Source of the DNA: Guadua angustifolia
Lineage: Eukaryota; Streptophyta; Magnoliopsida; Poales; Poaceae
Length of the DNA stretch: 64,000 nt
Reading direction: 5' to 3'
Assembly: GCA_036346375.1 (NCBI GenBank)
Contig: CM070520.1
Location: 14,767,791-14,831,790, forward strand
Each line of letters starts with the position of its first letter. Within the stretch, counting starts at the first letter, position 1. Under the pieces are notes generated by a model that saw only the letters and a list, made by a program, of their open reading frames with translations, did not search any database and had not been told where the DNA came from. Of the stretch, positions 1-11,535 are shown in pieces. The position numbers were made by a program, and so were the translations under genes.

Positions 1-237
1 GTTCAAGCAATGTAGTCTACAGTCAAATACGAGGAATAAAGGATATATATACACATAGAATGAATCCCTTGTTTAGTATTCAAATGGTTCCCCAGTTACA
101 ATTACCAAATTTATCATGCAAATGATTAACACATTACAGTCTTCGTTGAACATAAAGGCACCATCCATTGGAGTAATATTACAACACAAGAATGACAAGC
201 TCATAGGAGCTGTGGGGATAATGACTAGGTAAATAAT
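1..237. other. 3' flank of NLR1, no gene seen
   Basis: AT-rich sequence immediately downstream (in the minus-strand sense) of the NLR1 stop codon at 238-240. It probably holds the NLR1 3' UTR. I see no open frame, repeat or RNA gene in it. Confidence 0.5.
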
Positions 238-2309
238 CTATTGTTCTTTTGATGATTCATTGTACTCATCGATGATCACAATGGGTTTATTCTTAGTATT
301 GCCTGCTAATAACTTGATCTGAGATGCCTTCGCCTTGGCATCTTGGGGTGCCTGGCTGCTGACTGTAATAAACACCTGTTGGAGGCTTCTAAGGTTTTCT
401 AAGCCGTAAACACCCTCCACTATTCTGAACCTCAGCTCAAGCCTCTGAAGCTCTGGCATTGTCCCCTCTAGGAAGCTCAGAGGTGGCAGCACTGGCCCTG
501 GCCCCTGAGAAGCGTAGTAGTTTAAGCTTTTTGAATACCCCAGCAGGCACAAAGATCTTGCCTCCTGAGTTCAGTGCATTCTTGTGAAGAATTTGGAAAA
601 CGCTTGCATCTTTCGTTGCTGTATCCAGGGAAAAAGTGAGAGAGAACAGTTCAGGCAGGTCACTAAGATCCTTCAAAGTGTCTGTCGTGAGTGCAGTTAA
701 CGACAGAGTTAACTTCTCAACGTTGTGCAGATCGCGAATCCAGTTGGGTACTTTAGATAACTTTCCGGAAAGCTCGAGGGTGTGCAGGTGTTCCGGCGGT
801 GCTTGCGAAGAATTGAGCGATCTGTCAAGAAAGCCGGTGAAACTGTCGTCAATTGCAAGAAACTTGAGGGAGCAGCTGCTCAGTTGCTCAATGGCAGCGA
901 GCAATAACTCGTCATCTCTCTCGCTGAAGTTTTCAAGTCTGTAAATGGAAAGTTTCTTCAGGTTGGTGAGGTTCTGCAAGGCTGCAAGCGGACGCTGGAC
1001 TTCCGCCATACCTCCGTTCTCGGGGCTGTCTGCCATAGCGCGCGCTCCGACTTCCGCCATGTCGGATCCGCCCGTGGCTCCACTTGAGCTTCCACGTATC
1101 TCAATCCCAGATAGTGTCTGTAGAGCTGTCATTCTTGTGATTCCCTCCGTTAATGCCAACGCTATCCGCTTACTTTTATTGCCAGTAAGCAGATGCGTCA
1201 TTCGCTCAAGCTTGTCAACCGATGAAGGCAACTTTCTGACGTTTGTCTCTCTTATATCAAGTACCTCCAGATATTCCAGCCTGCCTATTTCCTTTGGAAT
1301 CTTATCAATGTCCGTCCGGCGCAGGCTCAGATACTTCAACTGATGCATTTTGCATATTTTATTGAGCTGGTGGAATGACAAATCCTGGCAGCCTTCAAGA
1401 TCCAGGCATCCAGCACCTGCAGTATCTGAAACTTGAGAAAGGAAGAATGTAATGCCTTGAAACTCTCCGACGCCGTCAGCGATCGGACATGTGACAATTT
1501 CATCCTCTCCACTGTTTCTTTTTCCTGCCGGTCACTTCTTTGGACAGAGAGCCGGCGTACCTTGTAGCTTGGAAATGGCGTATGCCAGTGACCACCTACT
1601 ACGGTGATGAAATTCTCATCGCTTGACTTGGAAACAATGTAGTCAAGGACCATGTCATGAATTTGATAGTTCTTCACCTTGCCGTTGCTGCTGTTGCTGA
1701 CTGGCCGAATTAAGCTCCTGCTAACGAGTTCATTGAAGCAGTCTTCAGAAACGTCCTCGATAGTCCTCCCATGCTTGTCAGTAACGAATCCTTCAGCTAT
1801 CCACCTTCTGATCAAACGCTTTCTGCTGATAAAAAAGCCCTTCGGAAACATGCTCAAGTACAACAAGCAGGTCTTAAGATCGGCTGGCAAATCATTGTAG
1901 CAGTGATTAAGTATCTGCGTCACTCCTTCTGTGGTGAGACTATTCCCCAACTTTGCACTTAAAGCCTTGTCTAATTTACCCAAATGGTCATCTAATGTCA
2001 ATTCAGTGTCTGATTTCAGTTTACTAGCCACGAGCCCTGATACTATAATTATGGCCAAAGGGAGACCTCTACATTTCTTCAAAATAGCTTTAGCACCATC
2101 GGTGGAATCAGCAGGAGCATTCGAAATAATTTGACGAAACAAATCATAGGACTCCTTATCCTCGAGCTGCTTGTGCGCACAGACATGACCTTGTTGACGA
2201 CGGCATGCTTCAGCAACAGATTTAAATCTTGTTGTCAACACAATGCTACCACCCTTGTCACTTTTGGGCAAAGAATCCCTAATATTTTCCCATGCCGATA
2301 CAGACCATA
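238..2309 (-). pseudogene. NLR1 exon 2, main part: NB-ARC C-terminal half and LRR, frameshifted
   Basis: C-terminal part of a CC-NB-LRR intracellular immune receptor. Reading from 2309 down: the end of kinase-2 (..WSVSAWENIRDSLP), RNBS-B (GSIVLTTRF), GLPL (GLPLAIIIVSG), RNBS-D (CLLYLSMFPKGFF), an MHD-like motif written IHD (YQIHDMVLDYIV), then leucine-rich repeats (LKYLSLRRTDIDKIPKEIG and further units) ending in IIDEYNESSKEQ at the stop, 238-240. Two frame breaks are visible. An 8 bp near-duplication at about 1400-1415 shifts the frame exactly where the LRR begins (LQVLD/LEGC). One extra G in a run at 502-505 shifts it again near the end. The exon is cut at 2309 by the LTR element; its start lies at 16904-16877. 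NLRs of this type bind ADP/ATP and act in pathogen recognition, but this copy cannot encode a full protein as read. Confidence 0.9.
2305..2309. repeat. 5 bp target-site duplication ccata (left)
   Basis: The five bases ccata lie directly before the TG start of the LTR at 2310 and again at 16877-16881 directly after its CA end. This is the target-site duplication of the LTR element. Dropping one copy rejoins the NLR1 codons for DDIWSVSAW without a frame change. Confidence 0.92.
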
Positions 2310-5300
2310 TGTAACATCCCGAAAATCCTAAAACAGTAAAAGTATAATATTTAAAGTTTATTGTGAATATTTTTGGATTTTCTGAATATTGTTTGCTTTA
2401 TTTGTATTTTCTTGGATTTTTGTGTTGCAAGAAAAGCCAAATAAAAGAGAAGAGAGGAATGAAAAAGAGAAAAAGGCCAAGAAGCAAAAGTAAAAATTTA
2501 GAAAATTTGCCATGAGAACCCTGAGCATATAATTAAATCATTTTAGCCATAAAATGATATTTCATACATGGAGAAATGAAGGAATAAAATAAATAGTCAA
2601 CTTTTAAATCAAAACAATGCATTGTCAGAATTTATAAAATAATTATATACCTCAAATGGAGCTGAAAAATTTATCATGAACATATCAATGCAAAATGTAC
2701 CTCTGGTAAAAATATTATAAATTAATAATTTCATTTAGTACTTTTCCAAGTTTAAAACAGAAACTCTGAAAATAGAGAAATTGCAATGTTAGAATTTTTA
2801 TAAAATATTGGTGCAATATTTTGAGCTGAAAATTTTACAGAAGCATTCTGAGATAAAATCCTTTAGAAAAACAAAATTTAAAAAAATAATAGACTTTAAT
2901 TGGTCTCAATCAAAAATAAAAAATCCGAAGCAAGAAATTAGGAGCAGTCACTGTTGTCAGAATTTTTATAATTTTTCGGTGATTCATTTTAACCTCAAAA
3001 TTTTACCAGGCATCAAAATCTATTCACTGACCTTGGTCAAAAGTTTGGAAATTTCCTACTTCCATTTGACAGCATATAAAAATCTGAGCCTAGAAGCATC
3101 ACCACTGGGTCATCTGTTTGGCACCTCCTCTCATCGACCATCGGACCCGAGCCCACTCGTGACTTCTTCTTCCTCCTGTCTTTGGCGATCGAGCGGAAGA
3201 CTCGAGCCAGCGCAGCTTGACCAGCTCCGATTCAATGAATCACCTGCTCGATTGGTCGCGTCTCCGGCGTCATCCTCACCTCATCTCACGCGCGATCATC
3301 AACACGTTCGTCCTCAGCCATTTCGCGCCATACCGCAGCCAACTGCCATTTTGTCGCCTCTGGTGAAGACCTTATCTGGCCGAGCCTTGCCTGAGGTGGA
3401 TTCAACCGATTCTACAGCCGTATAAAGCACCAAGGGATCCCCAAGAGATCGTTTTCACCTCCTCTTCACTTCTCCTTCCCTCTCCCAGCCTGTGCGCATG
3501 AAACTCCATCCCCTTTTCGCCATTTCCAGAGACCCCTGAAGCTCCAAGCCGAAATCGATTCGAGAGATTGAGTCACCCATTCTCAAATTCCTCCGGCTAG
3601 AGCATCACCCGCTGCAAGCAACAAGACCCTCAACAATTTCGTGAGTTCTCCATGCGAAAAGTGGTCGCATTGTAGTGAGCCTCTTCTTCCCAAGACCGCC
3701 AGCAGTGGGCAGCTCAATCCGTAATTCTTCCACCAGGCGGCCCCAAAATTAAACTCCTAGCATCCATTTATGCTTAAAAGGCTATCGATTCAACTCCTAA
3801 CACCCCTGTTCGTCTTCTCTCCACCGCCGCCATTGTTGCCGCCGCCTCACCTCGGCTGCGCGCTGCTCCGGTAATTCTTCCGATGAATCGACACCTCCCC
3901 GAAGTCGTCTCACGAGAGGATCCTCTGGTGTCGCCGCCGCCGAAAGTCGCCGGAAGGCCCTCGTAGGAAGCCCTAGCCTTGCCTCTGTTCTTCCGTCTCT
4001 GCGAGGTGGGGTCGGTCTGTCGGCCCGAGGTTGAAGGTGAAGAGCAGAGCCGAAAGTTGTTTTCTCTGAGGGTAAAGCGTATTTTCAGTTTCCAGTTCAT
4101 TTCCAAACCAGAGCAATTGTGAATATTGATATCATGTGCATTTTTGGTTAGAAACCAATGAAATAAATTTGTATATTCATATAAAATCATAAGGAACATA
4201 CATATGTAAAAACATTTAATTCTTAATTTGCAGAATAATTACTTATATTAAATTTTGATTATAATGCTAAAATGGGTTTTAATGGGAACTTGAGAATAAT
4301 AAGTGATGAAATGGTGAAATAAATTTGTTAAATCATATAAAATCCTATAGGATCAGAATACGCAAAAATATTCTTGAAAGAATTGCTGTGTGAAATTCTA
4401 AAAAGAAAATACCAAAATGAGCATTTAAGTGTTAAGAAAAAGGTTAATTTAGACTTAACCAAAATAAATGAAACTAAATATTTTTAGAATCCTTGTTCTG
4501 AAATGAGTTAAAATATATAAAAATATTTATGTTTTAAGTTACTTTCCATCATCAAATAAATCCATGCTTTAATTCGGCTAAAAAGAAAATGAAAATAGAT
4601 AAATCGAATGCTTAAAGAAAAATAGATTGATTTTAATAACTGTTAAGAATATGATATTCTGATTTTAATATGTGCTGGAAATGGATAATTAAACACAACT
4701 TTTGAGATTTATAAATAATTACACATATGCTTAATAACAATATTTCACACTAGTCTTTATGTATGTATGTATATATATATTCATGTACATAAACAGAGTT
4801 ATAATTAAGAATGCTCACGAATAAGTTGAGCCAATTTTAACATATTCTTAAGTATAAGAATTCAGTGATTAACAAAAGTAACTAATTTGAATTAAGTTTG
4901 TAAAAGGCTTTATCGTATCATGTGCATATAATCTATTGCGGCCAACACCAGATTAATGTGGGACCGGCTTTAAAACACTCTTAGGGTTATTCCCTGCTAA
5001 TACGTGAAAAATGAATCAAAGATCATGTATTGTGTAGCCGCAACTCAAAATGAATCTTGGCCGATTTAAGATTTTTGATATGGTCATTTAGGCTATTTCA
5101 GTGATAGATAAAATAACTCATCCAAATACTAAAATCAGTAAAATCAGTTTAGTAATGCTGTACAAAGTTTATACTACCATATTCTATAAAAAGAATCTTA
5201 TTTCATTAAGGTTTGTATATTGATCTTATTAGTTCAAAAACCATAAGTGAGAATCATTCGTCTCATTTCTTGCCGATTCCGAATAACGTCGACTTAACGA

Positions 5301-7669
5301 TACCATTTAAGCCTTTTCAACAATAAATATAATGTCGTGTCTAAATCCTAAAACTTATGAAATTAGCTCAGAGTGCTCTCCAAAGTATAGACTATCGTAT
5401 TATGAAAAGATAATCTTACATCATCATGATTTGCATATTAATCTTGGTAGCCTAATAACCCTAAATATTCACATTACTTTAGACCGTAATATGAATGAAC
5501 GAACTTTGAGTTTAAATGAGAAATCAGTAATTTTAAAGTTTGTATCACCAGAACCTTCTCAAATATCATGAAAATAATCCCAGTAGCCTAAATCAGTAGA
5601 TCTAACTTGCGTAAAACTAATTCTATGCGAAATCAATTAAAGGTAAAGAACTAATCGTTGATAGTCTAATGTGATCATTTAAGCTTTTTCATTAACTCGC
5701 AAAGCAGCTCCTCTAAATCTGAATTTAGTAAAGAATAGCCTAGAAATAATCTTTAGGTTATGATCTGCAGTAATATAAGGAAATATTCTTATTTTATCTT
5801 GCTTCGAATCTGAATCTAATCAAAAGGGATAAGAATCTGTTAAACCTGAAATGATTAAATTATTATAATCTTAACCTATTTTTGCGTCTTGAATTCGTAA
5901 AATAAAATTAATAAATTCATAAAGAGCAAACTCTGTTTCTTGTGAAGAATCTTTATTTGTTCTTACTATCTCCTTTCTTTTAGCCCTTATTGAAGTTTAT
6001 TATTTGCTTTATTTCCGTTGACCGACGTGTAGAACTCGACGCCTCTAATTCCGTCATCGCCTTCATCAGCCGCAATCCTCGTCTTCGTCGTAAGCAGTAA
6101 TTAAGCAAGGCAAGCATCCTTTGACCATATTGATCCCAGTATTTTATATTCCTTTTGTGCATCAAATTGTTTTATGCATGCGTTTACTTTATGTAAATTG
6201 CTATCTTGTGGATTTGGTAGTTATACCTGTTGTCTCGTGAATCTCCTTTGATGATTATGAACATGTGAACCTTGATAACCGTAGATTAAGGTTAGGCATT
6301 ACTTAATGTCATTATGGGTATATGCGCTCATATTAATCATGCTTAGCCATGCTTTAGAATCAATGATGTAAATGATCAGATTAAAATGGTTTCCTGAAAA
6401 CATTGGAAATGGCACTGTTGGTTGTGGGTATTTTGATTAAAAACCCAAAATAAAACTATGTGTTGATGCGGGCGATTATTGGCAATAGCCGGAAGTGCAT
6501 TAAGGGTCTTGCACGTAGTGTAGGGTGAAGTATCGCCCGTGTCGGATTAAGGACCGAACATCGTGTTGTATGATCCAAGAAAATCCGTACAAACCACAAG
6601 TGCTGGGATGGGGCAGTCTTAAACCGATTAAGTTATCTAGTTTAACTTTGCATTTTGGAAGGCCGAAGTAGTGCGGGCACTCCTTTTTAAGGTTTGCTCG
6701 ACGGGGTGCCCACACCGAGGTGTTGGGAGCCACACTTGCTAATACAACGGTGTACGCCATACTTGGGAAGTTCCAACATTTCTATGCTCTGAGTTCTTCT
6801 ATAATGGTATGGGTCCAACGTCCCGTCATTGGTGCAAAGTTAAATTAGATAATGTAAAGGTTTTCGTCATGAATATTTCGCCACCGCGCTTACAATTGGA
6901 TGTGAAGCGTGTGGCAAAAAGAAAAGGTCATGTCTTGTGGGTCCAGTTGTACACCTCTGCAGAGTTAAATCTAATTGATTAGCCGTACCCGCGGTCATGG
7001 GTGTCTTGGCGAACTGATGCGAGTTAAATGTTTTATTATTTTCAAAAGGGTTGGTTTCATTTGTCTTGCAACTGTGCTTTATGTCAAAAGGACTGACATT
7101 GTTGGATTTCAGGAATTCATGATTCGCCACTCACGTCATGGAGGACTGTGAGTGCTATTTATGCTCTACTTATTTGTTACCAATTAATCTTGCTCTTATA
7201 AATTCCGTTTGCAAATAACTGGATTTACAAATGAAATTCGCTTTATGCAAATTAACGTAGTAGCCTTTCCTTTGAAATGGCTTGCATGTATGATAGGCTT
7301 TGCTCAAGTCTTCTTTGTACGTAAAGTACTCACCCTTGCCTAATTATTATGTAGGTGGTTGAGTTAGCGGCTTGAGTCTCTTTTCATCGCAGTTGCGGGA
7401 TCTTCTTCGGCGTGTTCTATCTGGAGTTTATGCCTCGTCAGTTGCCTGCGGGTTCGGTTGGGCACACTACGAGATTTTGCTTCTTCGCTGCTATATTCTC
7501 TGAGTTGTAATAATTCGTTGTATTTATTCGTTTCCGCTTAATTAATATGTTGTATGGTTGTGATTCCAATCGTTGAAATGTGCGTGCTAGCTACTGATCC
7601 AGGGACTAGTACTGCAAGCACATTTAGATTTCCATTTTGGCATCCGTGCTAAAAATGGGGGTCGTTACA
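2310..7669 (+). repeat. 5' LTR (5360 bp)
   Basis: Begins tgtaacatcccg and ends gggtcgttaca. It carries a TATA box at 3075-3081, followed by a GC-rich block (about 3110-4040) that looks like a transcribed leader. An AT-rich middle follows, then a 3' part (about 6460-7000) with a motif of the form CCTCTGCAGAGT that recurs in the other two LTRs of this window. Short open frames inside it overlap both strands without homology I recognise; I do not call genes here. Confidence 0.93.
3075..3081 (+). promoter_or_regulatory. Putative LTR TATA box
   Basis: tataaaa in the context gacagcatataaaaatctg, preserved in the 3' LTR at 12301-12307. A position about 765 bp into the LTR would make a U3 of roughly 0.8 kb and a very long R/U5. 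The transcription start (about 3105-3110) is inferred, not seen. Confidence 0.55.
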
Positions 7670-7671
7670 GT

Positions 7672-7683
7672 TGGTATCAGAGC
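7672..7683 (+). other. Primer-binding site, initiator tRNA-Met type
   Basis: tggtatcagagc starts two bases after the CA end of the 5' LTR. This is the usual complement to the 3' end of plant initiator tRNA-Met used by many LTR retrotransposons. Confidence 0.9.
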
Positions 7684-10084
7684 TATACTGACCGTAGGAT
7701 AAACCTTAGATAGAATGGTCGTTAGCAATGGAATATGAGAATTCAAAAATCTTATCTTCAAAAGATACTATATTTGCAAAATGTAGGCTTTGCTATTCTT
7801 TTCTTCTTCTTAAGATTCTATTCTTACCTGCATTCATTTTGATTTGTAAACAAATTCCCTAATCTCAAAAAGAAATTCTCACCAAGAGTTCAATTTTGCC
7901 ACTTGCTTCGAAGATGACCAAGACTTGTCGCTACCATGCTTCATGCTAGCCGATGAAGAATACAACGTCTGCAACAACCATCGCAAGAGAGCATGCAACG
8001 CTTCACTAACCCCGACAAAACAGAAGTATAACTTGAAGACCCTACTTCATGAAGAGCTAGTATTACCCAACACAAAAAGGGTAGAAGATTAGAAAATCTT
8101 GCGATCTATCTTAAGATAAGAACCCTTATGCGTAGTATATTACTCGCTCTAGATATATAGAGCAACATATGTTGTGGTTATGTCTTGCTACTTGAAGTTG
8201 GTTTTATTTCTGAATGTCGGGACTTATTTCGTGTGAACTTAACCCCGGGTTAAAGTTTCATACTCAATTGTCCTTATGTATGAATATGGAAATCTCAAAC
8301 CATAGGATAAATGAAAAATCATAACATAATCTGTATCTTCTCTCCATAAAACTTATTATGAACTTATCTCCTCTCTGTACAATTTCTCACCTATGTAACC
8401 ACGGTTATTAACCTTTCTTAAAATTTAATCTCATCAAGATTAGTAATATAGTCTCTATTACTACTCTTAGCTTTGCTTGAGAACACACCATTCATATATA
8501 AACCAAGTTAAGATCTTACCACATTAGTAACACCAAATTAGCTTATGCTGCTTTAGGCTAGTTGAAAATTAATGTTCCACTAATAACTTCTAGCCATGCC
8601 TTAAAACTCACCTCGTTGCTTATCTAGATTATATACTGTGAAAATAAGTTGGAACAGAAAAGTTATATACTTCTGAACAGAAACCTTCGAATGAATGTTA
8701 AAAATTAAAACTGGAAGGAAAAATCAGAAACTCTATTTCAAAAAGGAATGTAAAAAGATTAGCATCAGTTATACATATACTCTTTTCCCAATCTATAGAA
8801 TTTAATCTCCTTATCTTTATGCAAAATAAAAACACACCAACAAATTCTTTTGAAATAATTTTTGGAGCAAGCCAACATTGTCATGACGTCTACATCAACA
8901 ACTTCAAGAAAATAGAAGTAACAAGCATCACGATCTCTCCGACTTCATCAAAGCCTCGGAAGACTGACACAGCAAGTGGTACAAAGATTAAAAGAAATTC
9001 GTCGTTGAATAGCCTACAATAAAAGATAATATTATACGAGCGGCATAATATTCTAGCTGCATAGTAAGCTGTTTATGTATAATTACGTATGGCCCGTAGA
9101 AGGAAAACTTTAGATACCCTTCCTACATATTAAGTTAAATATATACATATTACTTCTGTGTTGTTGAAGTTTTGTTGTAAATCTTTTCTATTGCTTTCGG
9201 GTTACTCTCGTGAATATTAAACCACTAGGTTGAAATTTGCGATGTGATAACCCTGCTTAATAAGAAAATTTTAATTAAAAAGATTTTAAAGAACGAAATG
9301 TTGCCTTATAAATCAAACTAGAATCTACTTAATCTGCATAGAAACCACAACTAGAGTTAATTGGAAAGAATCAGGTAGTACTTCATAATATAGATAACCC
9401 TTATCTAACCATTCTTCTCCGATTCCAACATCTTGTCAAACGCGGTCGTAAAACGCCTCTAATCCAATGGACTTCTGTTTAAATGACTTTACTCTAATAA
9501 ATATTGTTGCAGGATGCCTGCGACATAATCCATTAATACATCTACTGAAAGTAATGAGTAATAAAATCTTTAGCCTTTATAACTGACCTTCAGCTCGTCC
9601 CAAATAAATCTTGGCTAAAATGCACCCTTTCACTCATCTCAAGTATTTTAACATAATGTATACCTCTCCTTGAATAACTTGTTCTTGCTAAAGATTCTCG
9701 GTATAAAATGCTAACACTTCCCATCCAATTCGTGAAACCCCGCAAGACACTCAACTGCCAAGAAATGATAATCCTATCCAAGTCCAACCAAATCCTTAGT
9801 ATTTAGCTAAAGCACTTCCCTTACATAGCAATCGTCATAACTCTCCACTTTTTCAATGTTCATGAAAAAAAAATGAATGATGATAGAATCTATAACCATG
9901 GTGTAAATGCTCACCATAATTGAGCAAAATCAGCAAATACACACCTTTTGTTTTAGCAACTAGTACAAAATATTTCCAACGTTGGCATAATTTTTGCTGG
10001 AAAAGGAAATGGTTCAGATCAAAAACCTACTTCTATACCTTATTTGATACCTGCACGTTGTTCTCTGAAGTATTGTTAACCCAG

Positions 10085-10680
10085 CCAATTCGAAGTCTGT
10101 GCTTGTGTTCGTTATGGAGAAATAGGACATGCTGTTGATGAGAGTGCACTCAATTACTTTAGCCGTGAAGGAAATTATTCCCCTGAACAACGTCCTATAA
10201 GTAATACCATTTGTTAACCTTGCGAAGATTGAGATCATTGCCCCTCGCAACGCCCCTTGATTCATTAATCACCACTGCACTTCAGCCTCAACAAGTGAAA
10301 CTCCAATCCTTGGTTGCTTAGGATTTGGTTATTAGAAAAAAAAAATCGGTTGTATAGGAAACATTGCTTAAAGAATTAAAAGAACAACATTCGATTCTAA
10401 CTATCTTCACTAAGAAAGTCATTAAGCTAAAGAATGTTCTAAAAAGCAACAAATTGAAATTCACAAAATAATATTAAGCATATCATCGCATCTAGCAAAA
10501 CACCATGAGAAAAGCGTAAATGCTTCAACTGTCATAAAAAAGAACCATGTTGCCAAACAATGTCCACAAGTTGAACAAATATATTCTACAACCATAACTA
10601 TACCAAAAGTATTACGCCAACTGTTGCCTAAAGCAAGAAGCAAACTCCATATCATTCTCACCTCGAGCAGCTATGCAACA
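10085..10680 (+). pseudogene. Decayed gag with CCHC zinc-knuckle remnants
   Basis: Two stretches resemble retroviral-type zinc knuckles. Near 10095-10130 one frame reads VRYGEIGHAVDES after a Cys. At 10521-10563 the codons give CFNCHKK, then after a one-base shift NHVAKQC, which fits C-x2-C-x4-H-x4-C. The same two stretches occur on the minus strand of the second element (about 61500-61550 and 61080-61110). No intact gag frame remains. In the family this region would bind the genomic RNA for packaging; here it can only be a relic. Confidence 0.6.
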
Positions 10681-11521
10681 TTCTCCAGGGCGACCTCAAG
10701 AAATTGAAGACCAACAATTTCCTGGACATACATCCGATTCAACTGAAAACATTAATCCAGTCATTCATGGCATTTACCTACAGCACTAGTTCGTGAAAGA
10801 AGTTTATGATCTACCTGACATGGTACTAGATACGATACTTATGTGATTGTACCCAACCCTTAATGTGGTATTAAGTACGTCTTTTGTATATTCAAATCCT
10901 GCAATCAATCTTTTGATTCTATACATTTTATTTCTTCATAGTTGTCAAGCCCAAAGAAAATAAAAAAACCTTCTATCTACTAAAATGATGAAATGAATTA
11001 AATCATCAAAATCACTCTAAAAATTTCTCTTATCTCAACCCAATACTTAAATTATCCCTTCTTTGTTTTCAATCTAAAGTCAACCCGAAATGATATTTAT
11101 TCTCAGCTCGTTTCATCAACTAATGTCGAACTATACAGATCAACTGTTGTATTCAAATGTCATTTTTAATGTTATCACTCGATTCTTCCCAAATAAATCT
11201 AACGACAATGCAACCTATCTCTCACCTCAAATATTCTAAGCATACCTCATGCCAATCTCTAAATTGGATTATCCTTATTAACAATCCTAATTATTTAATC
11301 AAAAGAGATATATAGAAGTATTAGTATCTCTTATCTGCTGATACAAAACCTAAATGGAAGTCTTATCTATTCTTGGTACGACAACTTAAAATCACAAGAC
11401 GAAGGTTCAGTGAAGCAACTGCAATGAAGACGAAGTGTCAACCGAATGACAAGGTCACCTTCGAGAAAGAATTTTCCCTAATCTATCTAGTCCTTGCAAA
11501 TCTCGGGGACGAGATTTTTGT

Positions 11522-11535
11522 AAGGGGGGTAGATT
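11522..11535 (+). other. Polypurine tract
   Basis: aaggggggtagatt lies directly before the TG of the 3' LTR. It follows a ctcggggacgagattt stretch typical of the end of Ty3/gypsy interiors in grasses. It would prime plus-strand synthesis. Confidence 0.85.

Larger units (their letters stand above)
7670..11535 (+). other. Internal domain of the LARD-like element, non-coding apart from decayed gag
   Basis: 3866 bp between the LTRs with no open frame over about 85 codons and no reverse transcriptase, integrase or protease motif that I can find in any frame. It is collinear along most of its length with the minus-strand interior at 63812-59542 of the second LARD-like element. That similarity includes the stretch at about 8095-8225 and the zinc-knuckle region. 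Collinearity between two diverged elements suggests the interior is kept as RNA and not as protein. Confidence 0.8.

Noticed and set aside
945..1343. 132-codon plus-strand frame
   Set aside because: Antisense shadow of the NLR1 LRR region.
2808..3425. 205-codon open frame inside the 5' LTR
   Set aside because: It is not preserved in the 3' LTR, where indels break it, has no recognisable domain, and lies across the LTR TATA box.
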